DNA of 64,000 nt from Enterococcus termitis (GCF_001730305.1 NZ_MIJY01000034.1:1-64000); one strand, 5' to 3'. Shown: positions 1-8,367, counted from the stretch's first letter. Program-made: numbers and translations. The notes: generated from the sequence alone by a model not told the origin.

Positions 1-95
1 AAGGTGCATGTACGGTGTGGAGCGGGGGAAAACCTAGAGAAGTTATTTGCTTTTAGTAGCTAAGAAAGCAAACTTCAAAAGGTTACCTATCGCTA
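1..95 (+). mobile_element. 3' end of a probable group II intron (partial)
   Basis: The first bases include GTGCATGTACGGTGTGG and then GGGGGAAAA. This looks like the 3' arm of a group II intron domain V and its junction to domain VI. A stem follows (GAAGTTATTTGC near 40-51 with GCAAACTTC near 67-75), with unpaired A residues before GGTTACCTATC, as expected for a domain VI with a bulged branch-point A. The open reading frame of the adjacent surface protein stops exactly here. The intron body and its reverse transcriptase, if any, lie outside the window, so the exact 3' splice site (about 90-97) is an estimate. Confidence 0.5.
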
Positions 96-1253
96 TCGAA
101 GCTTAGTTTGTGTTGGAACTGCTTCTCCGGCAGTTGTCACTGTTTGGGCTCCCGGTTTGAGCCAAAAAAATTGGGTTCCTGAATAAGGGGAGTTTCTCTG
201 AAAAGAGATCTCTCCGTCAACAGAATCACCTGAAGGTGTAATCTTTAGAACGTCCCCTTCTTTAACTACTGAGGCATTAGTAGTATTGCTGATTTGATTA
301 TAATGAGCAAATACATTTTTTGTATCCTTGATCATTAACGTCTCACCAGCAACCACGGTAAATATTTGTTCATCAAATGAAGGTTTTAAACGATGGTGGT
401 CTGCCGCAGCATCAATCATAGCCTTGTAAGCACCGTAATTCTCAAGATTACTTTCCACAGAATAGCCAATTGATTCCCAAACATAGAATTGTGTAGCAAA
501 ATAAAAATTGATTGGATCATTCATTTGAGCACCAAAATTGATAATGTTATTAATAACTCGTTTTTGATCCTCTGATACCTCTGAAAATGATATCTGAGGT
601 GTATAACCTTCTCCTTTTTGAAACTCAACAGCAGGTTGTACACAATATGCAAGCATATTGTCAATCATTATTTTTCCCATCATTTCTGCTCCGAAAAGCC
701 AATTTCCATTTAACTTGACATTCCATTTACAAGGATACAAGTCATAAGAACCTACAGCGAATGATTGTGCATAAGTGATGTTGATTATTTCGCCTTTATC
801 ATTGATGACTTGAGTTTTAAAAGTTGGATTTGTTTGAGCATATGCTCCATACATATAATTTGCTAGAGCGATGATTTCTTCATCAGTCAGTCCATTTACA
901 TCATAAGGATCTTCTCTTGTTGCTAGTTCTGCAGCAGAACGTCCTTGCTGAGCACTTTGTTGATCATTCTGCGCTTCTGATGATGTTTCGTTTTCGTTTG
1001 TCGGCTCTATCGTTGTAGATTCGATTGTTTGTTCAACTGGAGCTAGCTCTTCTTTAGTGGTCTCGTCGGTTACGGGATTCACAATAGTTTCATCTAATTT
1101 TTCTGTATCGGCCTTTTCTTGCTCCGCCATCTGACTGGTCTCTGGATCATTTTCTGCATAAGCTAGAACTGGCTTAAGAACAGGCAAAAAATTCGAAGTC
1201 AATGTAAATAAAAGTACAACCCAAGTAATAAGTTTCCTTTGTTTTATTCTCAT
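93..1253 (-). CDS. Thioester-domain surface adhesin, C-terminus interrupted
   Basis: Secreted wall protein with a class-I thioester domain, a module that can form a covalent bond to host targets through an internal Cys-Gln thioester. The N-terminus is a signal peptide (RKLITWVVLLFTLTSNFLP, cleavage probably after AYA at about residue 33). A low-complexity Glu/Thr/Ser/Gln stalk follows (35-112), and the thioester domain occupies about 115-330. The likely thioester partners are Cys204 in AYCVQ and Gln255 in ATQFYVWE. Family members normally continue with Cna-B repeats and an LPXTG anchor. Here the frame ends after 386 residues, with the last few codons at or inside the presumed intron boundary. 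The protein would be released rather than anchored unless the intron is spliced, and the intron lies antisense to this gene. RBS GAGGG precedes the ATG. Confidence 0.75.
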   Translation of the reverse strand: MRIKQRKLITWVVLLFTLTSNFLPVLKPVLAYAENDPETSQMAEQEKADTEKLDETIVNPVTDETTKEELAPVEQTIESTTIEPTNENETSSEAQNDQQSAQQGRSAAELATREDPYDVNGLTDEEIIALANYMYGAYAQTNPTFKTQVINDKGEIINITYAQSFAVGSYDLYPCKWNVKLNGNWLFGAEMMGKIMIDNMLAYCVQPAVEFQKGEGYTPQISFSEVSEDQKRVINNIINFGAQMNDPINFYFATQFYVWESIGYSVESNLENYGAYKAMIDAAADHHRLKPSFDEQIFTVVAGETLMIKDTKNVFAHYNQISNTTNASVVKEGDVLKITPSGDSVDGEISFQRNSPYSGTQFFWLKPGAQTVTTAGEAVPTQTKLR

Positions 1254-1345
1254 TATTTTCCCTCACTTACTCTTTTTTTGATTCCCCTTTTTTTCTGTTA
1301 ATCGTCGGCGACCGTATTCTCACTACTACACCACCTTTCAAGTAC

Positions 1346-1376
1346 AAAAAAAGACGACATTTTTGTCGTCTTTTTT
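1346..1376. terminator. Bidirectional intrinsic terminator upstream of the adhesin gene
   Basis: GACGAC (1353-1358) pairs with GTCGTC (1365-1370) around an ATTTTT loop, with an A-run on the left and a T-run on the right. On the minus strand it lies between the PrgU-like gene and the adhesin gene. It therefore either separates the two transcripts or attenuates read-through. Confidence 0.7.
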
Positions 1377-1621
1377 GAGTTTCACTGATCTTCACTACCT
1401 AACCTAGCTACCGTAATTTTATGCAACTAAAATAAATAACTTCATTGAAACTCATGTCCAGTCGTGAAGTTTATAGCAATCGGAACTCCAAACTCTATGA
1501 GAGTAGAATACTTTTACAAGTCTCTCAATGTCACAGCAATACCTTATTCGGTTCTACTCTTTCGCCCTAAGCTGTACTGATAACGAAAGCGGCGGACTCG
1601 CCGGATATTTAATTTTGGACA
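1377..1621. other. Intergenic stretch with one weak hairpin
   Basis: I see no convincing gene here. A 64-codon plus-strand frame (1528-1722) overlaps the end of the minus-strand gene and has no plausible RBS. A small GC-rich hairpin (CGGCG 1590-1594 with CGCCG 1599-1603) followed by TTTCGTT on the minus strand could be a weak terminator for the PrgU-like gene. Confidence 0.3.
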
Positions 1622-1999
1622 TTACTTTTTATTCAACCGATAAATCCGTGCATTTATCTTTAGCTTTTGATTGTATGATAAACGCTGAAGTATCCGGTCA
1701 TAAGCATCTCCTTTTCCTGTAAATTGAAGAACTGCTCCTTTTCTAGCTCTTTTGGCAATCATTGTATTCTTACAATCAAACACCATATGGATGCCGTCAT
1801 AAATCTCTTCTAGCTCCATTGTTTCAACCACTGCAAACTGTTTTCCAACCTTTCCTTCTTCAAAATACATCACTCGTTTTTCAATTTTTTCTTTTTCTCT
1901 ATTTACAAACAAATCCTCTGAACGATGAAACAATTTGAGCGACTTGGCAGAAAAAAAGAGATCCTCTTTCGTCATTTTTAAAGTGTCTTTTCTTGCCAT
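1622..1999 (-). CDS. Small PrgU-like protein (tentative)
   Basis: Small soluble basic protein of about 125 residues with no signal peptide or membrane segment. The start is placed at ATG 1999 because GGAGGTGATAGG lies directly upstream; a longer frame to 2020 lacks an RBS. Features seen are a FFSAKSLKLFHRSEDLFV segment, a central acidic stretch (VETMELEEIYDGIHMVFDC) and a Lys/Arg-rich C-terminus. Small single-domain proteins of the PrgU type (PUA-like fold, controlling surface-adhesin expression on pheromone plasmids) are known next to adhesin genes in enterococci. The position just upstream of an adhesin fits that family, but the assignment is an inference from size and context and was not verified by alignment. 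Confidence 0.4.
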   Translation of the reverse strand: MARKDTLKMTKEDLFFSAKSLKLFHRSEDLFVNREKEKIEKRVMYFEEGKVGKQFAVVETMELEEIYDGIHMVFDCKNTMIAKRARKGAVLQFTGKGDAYDRILQRLSYNQKLKINARIYRLNKK

Positions 2000-2061
2000 C
2001 CTATCACCTCCAACAACCACTACTTATTCATTTATATTTAAAATCTAAAAAGAAGAAACTA

Positions 2062-2110
2062 ATAAAAAAAGCTAGGGCACGCCACTATTTAAGTGTAACG
2101 CGCCCTAGCT
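2062..2110 (-). terminator. Strong minus-strand terminator in front of the PrgU-like gene
   Basis: AGCTAGGGC (2070-2078) pairs perfectly with GCCCTAGCT (2102-2110), and a T-run follows on the minus strand (2062-2069). No minus-strand gene is evident for more than 600 bases upstream. The hairpin therefore stops either a leader transcript (attenuation of the gene starting at 1999) or a non-coding transcript from the intergenic region. Confidence 0.65.
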
Positions 2111-2216
2111 CAAATAAACACACAAACAAAATAAGAGAATCACAAAACGAAAGTTAATTCTTACCATTAATAGAAAAATAAAAAGCTCTTTTTCCCTATC
2201 AAAAATGAGAAAACTT

Positions 2217-2225
2217 TGCTATACT
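2217..2225 (+). promoter_or_regulatory. Extended -10 promoter of a candidate small RNA
   Basis: TG-C-TATACT (2217-2225) is an extended -10 element placed 6-7 bases before the first strand of the folded RNA described next. No good -35 is visible. Confidence 0.4.
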
Positions 2226-2231
2226 CTAGAA

Positions 2232-2364
2232 TGTGGCTTGCTTTAGTAAGCTACAGGGGTGCATTCCACATAAACCAGTGCAGTCTGTTTTATTGTGGAC
2301 TAGTATTATGCTGACCTAGGCCTGAGAAACCTGGAGAGTAATACTAGTGCATCTCTATTTTTTT
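2232..2364 (+). ncRNA. Candidate structured small RNA
   Basis: A roughly 130-base stretch without a reading frame folds into two local structures. ATGTGG (2231-2236) pairs with CCACAT (2266-2271) around an inner GCTT/AAGC hairpin. ACTAGTATTA (2299-2308) pairs perfectly with TAATACTAGT (2339-2348) around a smaller CC(T)AGG/CCTGG hairpin. A T7 run (2358-2364) follows after ten bases. An extended -10 lies just upstream. It could be a free small RNA, or antisense to a leader transcript of the minus-strand gene at 1999. I do not recognise an Rfam family. Confidence 0.4.
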
Positions 2365-2660
2365 ATATTAGTTTCTTCTTCTTAAACTTCAATACCTTTT
2401 TAAATTAACATGCTTTCAAAAATAAAACAACTACTTTTTTGTTTTTATTTTTTACTTATTGAATTCAAAATCACCTTTTCCTGTAAAAAACAATATGCAC
2501 AGGCCACATTCTCTACTTATTTTCTTCGTGTTTATTAGCACCATTATAGGCTCTTTAATTGAAAATTTCTATCGAACATCAGTAAAAGAGCGAATTCCAA
2601 TTATCTGATTACATATTTCGTCTTATTTTAGTCATTTTGAGCAAAATATGGACGTTTTTA
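2365..2660. other. AT-rich intergenic region
   Basis: No credible gene. On the minus strand TATAAT (2543-2548) with TAGAAA 17 bases upstream (2566-2571) is a possible promoter reading toward the terminator at 2070-2110 and the PrgU-like gene. A 30-codon minus-strand frame (2452-2544) starts inside that -10 box and is not supported. Confidence 0.25.
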
Positions 2661-2689
2661 TTAATTTTTTCTAATAGTTCAGCTATAAT
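2661..2689 (+). promoter_or_regulatory. Promoter of the Rgg-like regulator gene
   Basis: TATAAT at 2684-2689 with a weak -35 (TTAATT, 2661-2666) at 17-base spacing. It lies 35 bases before the start codon, with RBS AAGGAG at 2711-2716. Confidence 0.5.
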
Positions 2690-2724
2690 CTGTTCTTGAA
2701 AGCAATCGAAAAGGAGAGACTATC

Positions 2725-3621
2725 ATGCAATCAAAAACAGATGGAGAAGTATTAAAGCAATTACGTGCCTATCGAAAAATTACTCAAACAGACTGCTGTC
2801 AAGGAATTATATCAAGACACACTTATTCCAAGATAGAACGTAATCAAACGAGCCTGCATGTTCATATTTTAATAGAATTACTTGAACGTTTAAATGTCAG
2901 CTACGATGATTTCCTTTTTTTAAAAAATGGGAGAATTACATCTGAATCTTATCGTAAAAAATTTGCCGCTTTTACCAAAGAAAATATCCAGAGTATGGAT
3001 CCTTCTGAACTGTATAAAGCTTTAAAAAACAAAAAGGAAAGCAGCATGAAACACTTTCACTATTATTTACTTTGTAAAAAAAGAATGACTGAACTTAAAT
3101 ATGGTAAGATCGAAGGCATCTCTAAGACTGATTTAAATCGTTTAAACTCTTATATACACGGACTAACCTTTTTTTCTACGAATGACTTAGCCTTATTTTC
3201 AGATATGTGCAGTTACCTAAGTTATCAAACGGCAAAATATACAAGCTCAAAAATCATTAAACAGCTTGAACACTTTTCACACTATTATGACCTCACACAA
3301 GCCTATCAACAAGCTTTTCACCAAGTACTATACGCAATCACTTCTATAGCATTAACTAATCATGACTACCTATTTGCTCAATATCTATTGGAAAAAACAA
3401 AGGAATTTATTTTTAAATTTCCCAATCATTATTATTTAGTTATGTTTCATCTGAATACAGATTCATTAAATTATCAAAAAACTAAAAATAGCTATTATTT
3501 GACCAAATTATTTGTATTGAAAGATTATATGAAAATAGTGGAAGATTACGCTTTAGCCGATACCATAGAAGGACAGATACGATCGTTACTCGATCATAGT
3601 TCTTCACTGCCAACGAAATAA
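2725..3621 (+). CDS. Rgg/GadR/MutR-family transcriptional regulator
   Basis: Stand-alone cytoplasmic regulator of 298 residues, the usual Rgg length. Residues 5-60 form an XRE-type helix-turn-helix (GEVLKQLRAYRKITQTDCC, then SRHTYSKIERNQTSLHVHIL). The rest is the all-helical Rgg C-terminal repeat domain, rich in Tyr, Phe and Leu, which in relatives binds short hydrophobic peptides. The divergent context with a small RNA, a PrgU-like gene and an adhesin suggests it may control that locus. I found no convincing SHP-type pheromone gene beside it, so the inducing signal is unknown. RBS AAGGAG fixes the start. Confidence 0.75.
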   Translation: MQSKTDGEVLKQLRAYRKITQTDCCQGIISRHTYSKIERNQTSLHVHILIELLERLNVSYDDFLFLKNGRITSESYRKKFAAFTKENIQSMDPSELYKALKNKKESSMKHFHYYLLCKKRMTELKYGKIEGISKTDLNRLNSYIHGLTFFSTNDLALFSDMCSYLSYQTAKYTSSKIIKQLEHFSHYYDLTQAYQQAFHQVLYAITSIALTNHDYLFAQYLLEKTKEFIFKFPNHYYLVMFHLNTDSLNYQKTKNSYYLTKLFVLKDYMKIVEDYALADTIEGQIRSLLDHSSSLPTK

Positions 3622-3640
3622 AGTAATTAAAATTGTACCA

Positions 3641-3671
3641 AAAAAGTCCATTCTGAACATTCAGAATGGAC
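3641..3671 (-). terminator. Terminator of the aldo/keto reductase gene
   Basis: GTCCATTCTGA (3647-3657) pairs perfectly with TCAGAATGGAC (3661-3671). The T6 run lies on the minus-strand side (3641-3646), so it serves the minus-strand gene ending at 3765. It may also slow plus-strand transcription from the Rgg gene. Confidence 0.75.
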
Positions 3672-3764
3672 ATGGTTTATTCTCTTTTCGCATACCTATC
3701 ATAGATTTACAGCATGTTTTCGATAAAACGTAATAGCATAGAGATTTAAGATTTGAGGACTAAA

Positions 3765-4676
3765 TTAAGGTAAAATATTTCCAGCTGCACGATAAATCTC
3801 GTACCATTCTTCTCTACTTAGAACAATGTCTGCCGCTTTAGCAATCTCTTGGATTCGATCTTTATTCATCGTTCCAGCAATAACCTGCATATTGGCAGGA
3901 TGTCTTAAAATCCATGCAGTAGCTAAGCCAGTTGACGTACACTCGTGTTTTTCAGCAATTCGATCCAATACATTATTCAATTCGGCAAATTGCTCGTTGC
4001 CAATAAACACGCCTTCAAAAAAGCCATACTGATAAGGTGACCAAGCTTGAATCGTCATTTGATTCAACCTAGAATAATCTAGAATGCTGCCGTCTCTATC
4101 GGTACTTGCTTCATCAGTCATATTTACATGAATTCCTTGATCAATCATTCCTGTATGTTTGATACCAAATTGAAGTTGATTTGCTACTAAAGGTTGCTTG
4201 ACCGTCTTTTTCAACAGTTCGATCTGCATTGGTTTTTGGTTGCTAACGCCAAAATATTTCACTTTTCCTTGTGATTCCAATTGATCAAAGGCTGCTGCAA
4301 CCTCTTCGGGCTCCACAAGGGTGTCAGGACGATGTAATAATAAGGCATCAATATAATCCACACCTAGACGTTTTAGGCTTCCTTCTACAGAATTAATAAT
4401 GTGTTCTTTTGAAAAATCAAACATTCCTTTGCGAATTCCACATTTCGTCTGAATAATGATATCTTCTCTTTGAATTGCAGATTCTTTTAAGGCATTACCA
4501 AAAATTGTTTCACACTCACCGCCACCATAAATATCCGCATGATCAAAAAAGTCAATCCCATGCTCATATGCCGTTTCGATGATTTCCGTAGGGTTTTCAG
4601 CTCCATTCATTCTCATACACCCAAGAATGACTGATGCCGCCTGTAATTCACTTTTCCCAAATTGAATCTTTTTCAC
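3765..4676 (-). CDS. Aldo/keto reductase family oxidoreductase
   Basis: NAD(P)H-dependent oxidoreductase of 303 residues with a TIM-barrel AKR fold, close to the YdhF/COG4989 type. The catalytic tetrad is visible: Asp and Tyr in FFDHADIYGGGE (about 43-54), Lys in IIQTKCGIR (about 78) and His in LLLHRPD (about 114). The cofactor-binding end shows VIAGTMNKDRI near residue 275. Its physiological substrate cannot be read from the sequence. It is a single-gene unit with its own terminator, and RBS AGGAGG lies just before the ATG. Confidence 0.85.
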   Translation of the reverse strand: MKKIQFGKSELQAASVILGCMRMNGAENPTEIIETAYEHGIDFFDHADIYGGGECETIFGNALKESAIQREDIIIQTKCGIRKGMFDFSKEHIINSVEGSLKRLGVDYIDALLLHRPDTLVEPEEVAAAFDQLESQGKVKYFGVSNQKPMQIELLKKTVKQPLVANQLQFGIKHTGMIDQGIHVNMTDEASTDRDGSILDYSRLNQMTIQAWSPYQYGFFEGVFIGNEQFAELNNVLDRIAEKHECTSTGLATAWILRHPANMQVIAGTMNKDRIQEIAKAADIVLSREEWYEIYRAAGNILP

Positions 4677-4741
4677 TGAAAAACCTCCTAGTATTTGTCT
4701 TTACTTTTATAGTTTACCACATTTGATTGAAAGGGCTTCAT

Positions 4742-6229
4742 TTATTTTCTTTTTCTTGCATTTTTCAAATAAACTTCAAGTTGATCAAATTGTTTTTCTG
4801 AGAAATGTTGATCAATAAGCATCACCTTATGTTTATGTTTTTGAAACAGCTCACTGTGAAAAACAGTCGTTAAAATAACACTAGAGTATGAGATAGAGGA
4901 TGATTTCCGAGCATAGATAACCATAATATTATATTTGTTGTGAAAATAATCGGTAATTCTTTTACCCAATTCGTGTTCTAGTTCCAATGATAAGTCTGTC
5001 AACAAACAGATAAAAAGCCTTTGTTCAAAATACACTGGAGGAATGAGTGTAGCAAAAAGTGTAAAATAACGATGGATAAGAATTTCTTCAGGAATTCTAC
5101 GAAAAAATGACTCCTCCTTTTTCAACTCGTACAGTCCTTCATTTAACTTCCGCATAAATTTAGGGTATCTCTCCTCTAAAGTCAATACAACTCTAGTTCT
5201 TTCAAATGAAAAATCTGAGACTAGTTCATAAAGTAAATGAAAAGCTAGAAAAGCCAAAACACTTGATTTTGAATGTTCAATCTTTTTCTCCCAAAAGATA
5301 TGACGAAATTGATTTGTTGCTTTCAAAGTAGTTAAATAACAATTTGTCTTATTTAAAAAATGTTCTTCAATGATATATGCTTGTACACTTGAACCAAAAT
5401 AAGGCAAAAAATTCGCCTGAATAATTAAATACAGATAAGATAGCTCTGCTCTGTCCATTTTTTGACTCGTTTCATCCTTCAAAACTCTCTTTACGAATTT
5501 TGAGAAAATGGCACTGTCGTTTAAGTAGGGCTCCCACTCTTTTTTCAACTGAATTCTATGGCCTTTTCGCTCCCGCCAGATTGCGATATGTATCATTCTG
5601 ATAAATGTCTTTCTTTGAAGTTCATTAAGTTGAATTTGAAAAAACAGGAGAAATGTTTCTTCTATTTTAGAATAAAAGTGCGTATCGATTGGTAAAAAAT
5701 GAGCTTCTGTTCCTTGATAGACAAACCAATAAAAGTGCAAAATGAATGCACGAATCTGACTTTCATCTCCAAGCAACTCATAACTTCCACGTCTTAAACG
5801 CAGTTTCTTTTTTTGTAGCCAGATGTTGATTCTTTTTATTCGTCTTCTTAAGCTGGATTCACTGATAGATAAATGATCAGAAAATTCTTTTGTGTGAATC
5901 GGCTCTTCTTCAATAACAGCTTTCAGAAAACTGATTTCTGGACGCGTCTTTAAAAAGTAAGTAACAAACACATCAATATAATAATCACTCGAACGTTTGA
6001 GATAAAATAAATTTCTTGATTTAGTGCTAATTGATAGATGCTGTTCTAATTGAAATTGCCGGATAAAATAGTTCAGTTTTTTGATATAACGCAAAATTGT
6101 TTTCGCATCGATCAACAATTTTTTTGAAAATAGCTCCAACTTCTCCTTACCGTCAGCAGAAACAAGTAAGAAAAAAAGGTCCAACAATTTTCTTGATTCA
6201 TAATCAACTAACTCTCTATAATCTATCAT
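4742..6229 (-). CDS. Mga/AtxA-like virulence-type transcriptional regulator
   Basis: A 495-residue regulator with the Mga layout. Two N-terminal helix-turn-helix regions are present (about 35-80 with KLLIDAKTILRYIKKLN, and 105-150 with DHLSISESSLRRRIKRIN). A long helical PRD-like middle follows, then a C-terminal EIIB-like segment containing NIMVIYARKSSSISYSS. The PRD-like region suggests PTS phosphorylation control, as in Mga and AtxA. Such proteins often activate surface-protein genes, and the nearest candidate here is the adhesin at 93-1253. No target is proven. RBS AGGGAG precedes the ATG. Confidence 0.75.
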   Translation of the reverse strand: MIDYRELVDYESRKLLDLFFLLVSADGKEKLELFSKKLLIDAKTILRYIKKLNYFIRQFQLEQHLSISTKSRNLFYLKRSSDYYIDVFVTYFLKTRPEISFLKAVIEEEPIHTKEFSDHLSISESSLRRRIKRINIWLQKKKLRLRRGSYELLGDESQIRAFILHFYWFVYQGTEAHFLPIDTHFYSKIEETFLLFFQIQLNELQRKTFIRMIHIAIWRERKGHRIQLKKEWEPYLNDSAIFSKFVKRVLKDETSQKMDRAELSYLYLIIQANFLPYFGSSVQAYIIEEHFLNKTNCYLTTLKATNQFRHIFWEKKIEHSKSSVLAFLAFHLLYELVSDFSFERTRVVLTLEERYPKFMRKLNEGLYELKKEESFFRRIPEEILIHRYFTLFATLIPPVYFEQRLFICLLTDLSLELEHELGKRITDYFHNKYNIMVIYARKSSSISYSSVILTTVFHSELFQKHKHKVMLIDQHFSEKQFDQLEVYLKNARKRK

Positions 6230-6278
6230 TTGACTTCTCCCTAGTGTTTAAACTTTTTTGAGCCCCTTCTAAATTAAT

Positions 6279-6315
6279 GAAAAAAGAGCCTACATAGATA
6301 AACTACGCAGGACTC
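6279..6315 (-). terminator. Terminator between the orphan gene and the Mga-like gene
   Basis: GAG plus CCTACATAG (6286-6297) pairs with CTACGCAGG plus CTC (6303-6315), including two G-U pairs and one bulge. A run of A on the left gives a T-run on the minus strand. It ends transcription from the gene at 6521-7084. The rest of the 290-base gap shows nothing else recognisable. Confidence 0.65.
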
Positions 6316-6520
6316 ATTATTTTTCATTTTTTATTTATAGATAGATGTTTAATGCTGTCTAAATTACACATACAGCTACCTTTGCAAGTTCTCATTAATG
6401 CTCATATATCTGCAACAAGTTGATCATCAAATACAGCTTTCCAGACTTTGATAAAAATATACAAGATTTTTTCACATAAACGAGATTTTCTTGCGTATCT
6501 TAATAATAAGGGAATTTCTT

Positions 6521-7084
6521 TTAGCGCCAAGTATAGCTTTTTACCAGCCACAATGTAGTATCCTTTTTCATTTTTAGTTTTTGATAGTTTCTATTCCAAG
6601 TATCTTGCAAAAATCTAGTTAGATTGCGTTTGGAAGTCTGTTTGATTATTTTATACATTTGTTTGATTGCTTTTCGATTACTTTTATACTTTTGGCGGTT
6701 TCCACCAGTAAAGCCATAAAAAATGTCGATGCCTTCAGACTTTTTAACCAATGGAGATTGTTGAAGTAGTTCATGTTGAGCTTTTTTGATTCTCTTTAAG
6801 ATTCTCTCAGTCGTTTGTTGATCATACTTTTGTTTGATAATCATTTTGCGCAACCTAGAATACTCTATTTTTGCAATATGATTATAGAGGTGAGCAGCAT
6901 AATCGAGTCCTTTGTATAAAATATTAGCACTGAAAGACATGTTTACTAACAGCTTGTATTGATGTACAAAAGCTTCTTCAATTTTTTGATTATCACTTTG
7001 AGAGGGTACCTCTTTATTTAATTTTTCTAAAAATTCATAGAGTAGATGATTTTTTTGCTCTTCTATTTTTGCTATTTTTTTCAT
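6521..7084 (-). CDS. Hypothetical basic protein, unknown function
   Basis: I do not recognise this 187-residue protein. It is strongly basic (many Lys and Arg, especially after residue 90), probably largely helical and cytoplasmic, with no signal peptide or membrane span. A Gly-rich turn with aromatics (DIFYGFTGGNRQKY, about 120-133) separates a helical N-terminal half from a Lys-rich C-terminal half. RBS AAAGGAGG lies at good spacing, so it is probably expressed. It forms a single-gene unit with its own terminator beside an XRE regulator transcribed divergently, which may control it. Confidence 0.55.
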   Translation of the reverse strand: MKKIAKIEEQKNHLLYEFLEKLNKEVPSQSDNQKIEEAFVHQYKLLVNMSFSANILYKGLDYAAHLYNHIAKIEYSRLRKMIIKQKYDQQTTERILKRIKKAQHELLQQSPLVKKSEGIDIFYGFTGGNRQKYKSNRKAIKQMYKIIKQTSKRNLTRFLQDTWNRNYQKLKMKKDTTLWLVKSYTWR

Positions 7085-7356
7085 TATAATTTTCCTCCTT
7101 TAGATAATTGAATAAATTTCGGTATTTTAAAATAAAAATAAAATGGGTTGCAAATAAAATATATCTATTATGTATCACTAAAAAAACAACCCTTTAAAAA
7201 GCTTTCTTGATACTAACACGCCCTAATACTCTCTTCATGCCTATCACCTCCAACCATTTGAATGAAATTATTTCGGTATAAAAACATAATATCATTCGAA
7301 AGAATAAAAAGCAACAACATTTTGACTATTAAACACTACAAAACAACTCTAAAAAA

Positions 7357-7365
7357 TGATATAGT
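7357..7365 (+). promoter_or_regulatory. Extended -10 promoter of the XRE regulator gene
   Basis: TG-A-TATAGT (7357-7365) lies 16 bases before AGGAGG (7381-7386). The short leader shows that translation cannot begin at the in-frame ATG at 7262 from this promoter. The 309 bases from 7085 to 7393 hold this element and the divergent promoter region of the orphan gene, nothing else clear. Confidence 0.5.
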
Positions 7366-7393
7366 TAAAAGAGAAAAAACAGGAGGTACTAAT

Positions 7394-8209
7394 TTGAAAA
7401 TTGATTTAAAAGCAGCTGGACAACGAATCAAAGATATTCGTTGTCAGCACAATTATTCTATGGCACGTTTCTCAAAGTTAGTGGGAAATTCTAGTGCTAG
7501 CACAGTAAATAATTGGGAAAAAGGCAATAACCTACCCAAACAAGAACGCTTGGAGAAGTTAGCGATTCTCGGTAATACAACTGTCGAATGGATTCGCTAT
7601 GGCACTTTTGACGACTATGTTGCTCGTTTGCTAAACCAAAACAATTTGAAAAGCGCTCTCGATGAAAACCAGTTTCAACAATTGATCAACGTATTAAAAA
7701 AACAGAAAATAACTTACTTGCAGGATTTAGAAATCTTAACGATTGCTAACGACCTGTTTCCAAATTCATTTGAAACAACCTATCAAATAAGTCTTTCACC
7801 AAAAAGTACTTTAGTGATATCAGAAGATTCTGTAACGTACGGTATCGAACAAGACGAACAATATAGACAACGTTTTCTACCTAAAATAGATTCGCTATTT
7901 TACAACTCTGATCAAAAAGAGATCAATAAGATGATTCTATTTCAGCTGTTTGATTTGCTGAAACGTTCAGAAACATCTGTACATTTCTCATTACTTTCAA
8001 AGATTTTTTCTATTATTTCTGAAATCGTCACAAATGATATCGCGTATAAGATCCATGAATCAAAGATTGTAGATTATTCAAAAGATCTAGATACGCATGA
8101 GCACGAGAAAAAGCTGTCAAATAACGCTATCCAAAGCAAGTATATTGATGCACAACAAGAACTTACAGAACTTTTAGATACATTTTTTTTAGCGAATAAC
8201 GGCGAATGA
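7394..8209 (+). CDS. XRE-family (Cro/CI-type) transcriptional regulator
   Basis: DNA-binding regulator of about 271 residues. The start is set at TTG 7394 because AGGAGG (7381-7386) is correctly spaced. A longer frame from 7262 begins upstream of the likely transcription start. The N-terminal helix-turn-helix covers about 5-65 (AGQRIKDIRCQHNYSMARFS, then ASTVNNWEKGNNLPK). The C-terminal 200 residues are a helical region without a recognisable enzyme or peptidase domain. It is not phage-like in context, because no integrase or lytic genes are nearby. The target may be the divergent orphan gene at 6521-7084. Confidence 0.7.
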   Translation: MKIDLKAAGQRIKDIRCQHNYSMARFSKLVGNSSASTVNNWEKGNNLPKQERLEKLAILGNTTVEWIRYGTFDDYVARLLNQNNLKSALDENQFQQLINVLKKQKITYLQDLEILTIANDLFPNSFETTYQISLSPKSTLVISEDSVTYGIEQDEQYRQRFLPKIDSLFYNSDQKEINKMILFQLFDLLKRSETSVHFSLLSKIFSIISEIVTNDIAYKIHESKIVDYSKDLDTHEHEKKLSNNAIQSKYIDAQQELTELLDTFFLANNGE

Positions 8210-8367
8210 ATTCTTCTTTAAAAAGTTTTAGACAAATAGTTGCTGATTTTCTTATTCTGAAACACATGTCATATATTACAAATAGATGATATTTTTATTG
8301 CTAGATTTTAAATTTCATCGCTTTTTATTAATCTTGCAGTCGATCAATGATTATTCTTCGTCGGTTA

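Noticed and set aside
2231-2364. Words such as GGGGTGC and CTGAGA suggesting a second TPP riboswitch
   Set aside because: The order and spacing do not give the TPP three-way fold, the P4/P5 blocks are missing, and the next gene is a Rgg regulator, not a thiamine gene.
2452-2544. 30-codon minus-strand frame as a pheromone (SHP) precursor for the Rgg protein
   Set aside because: Its start codon lies in the putative -10 box, there is no good RBS, and the charge pattern does not fit known SHP peptides.
7262-7393. ATG 7262 as start of the XRE regulator
   Set aside because: No RBS, and it lies upstream of the extended -10 promoter; the TTG at 7394 has AGGAGG.
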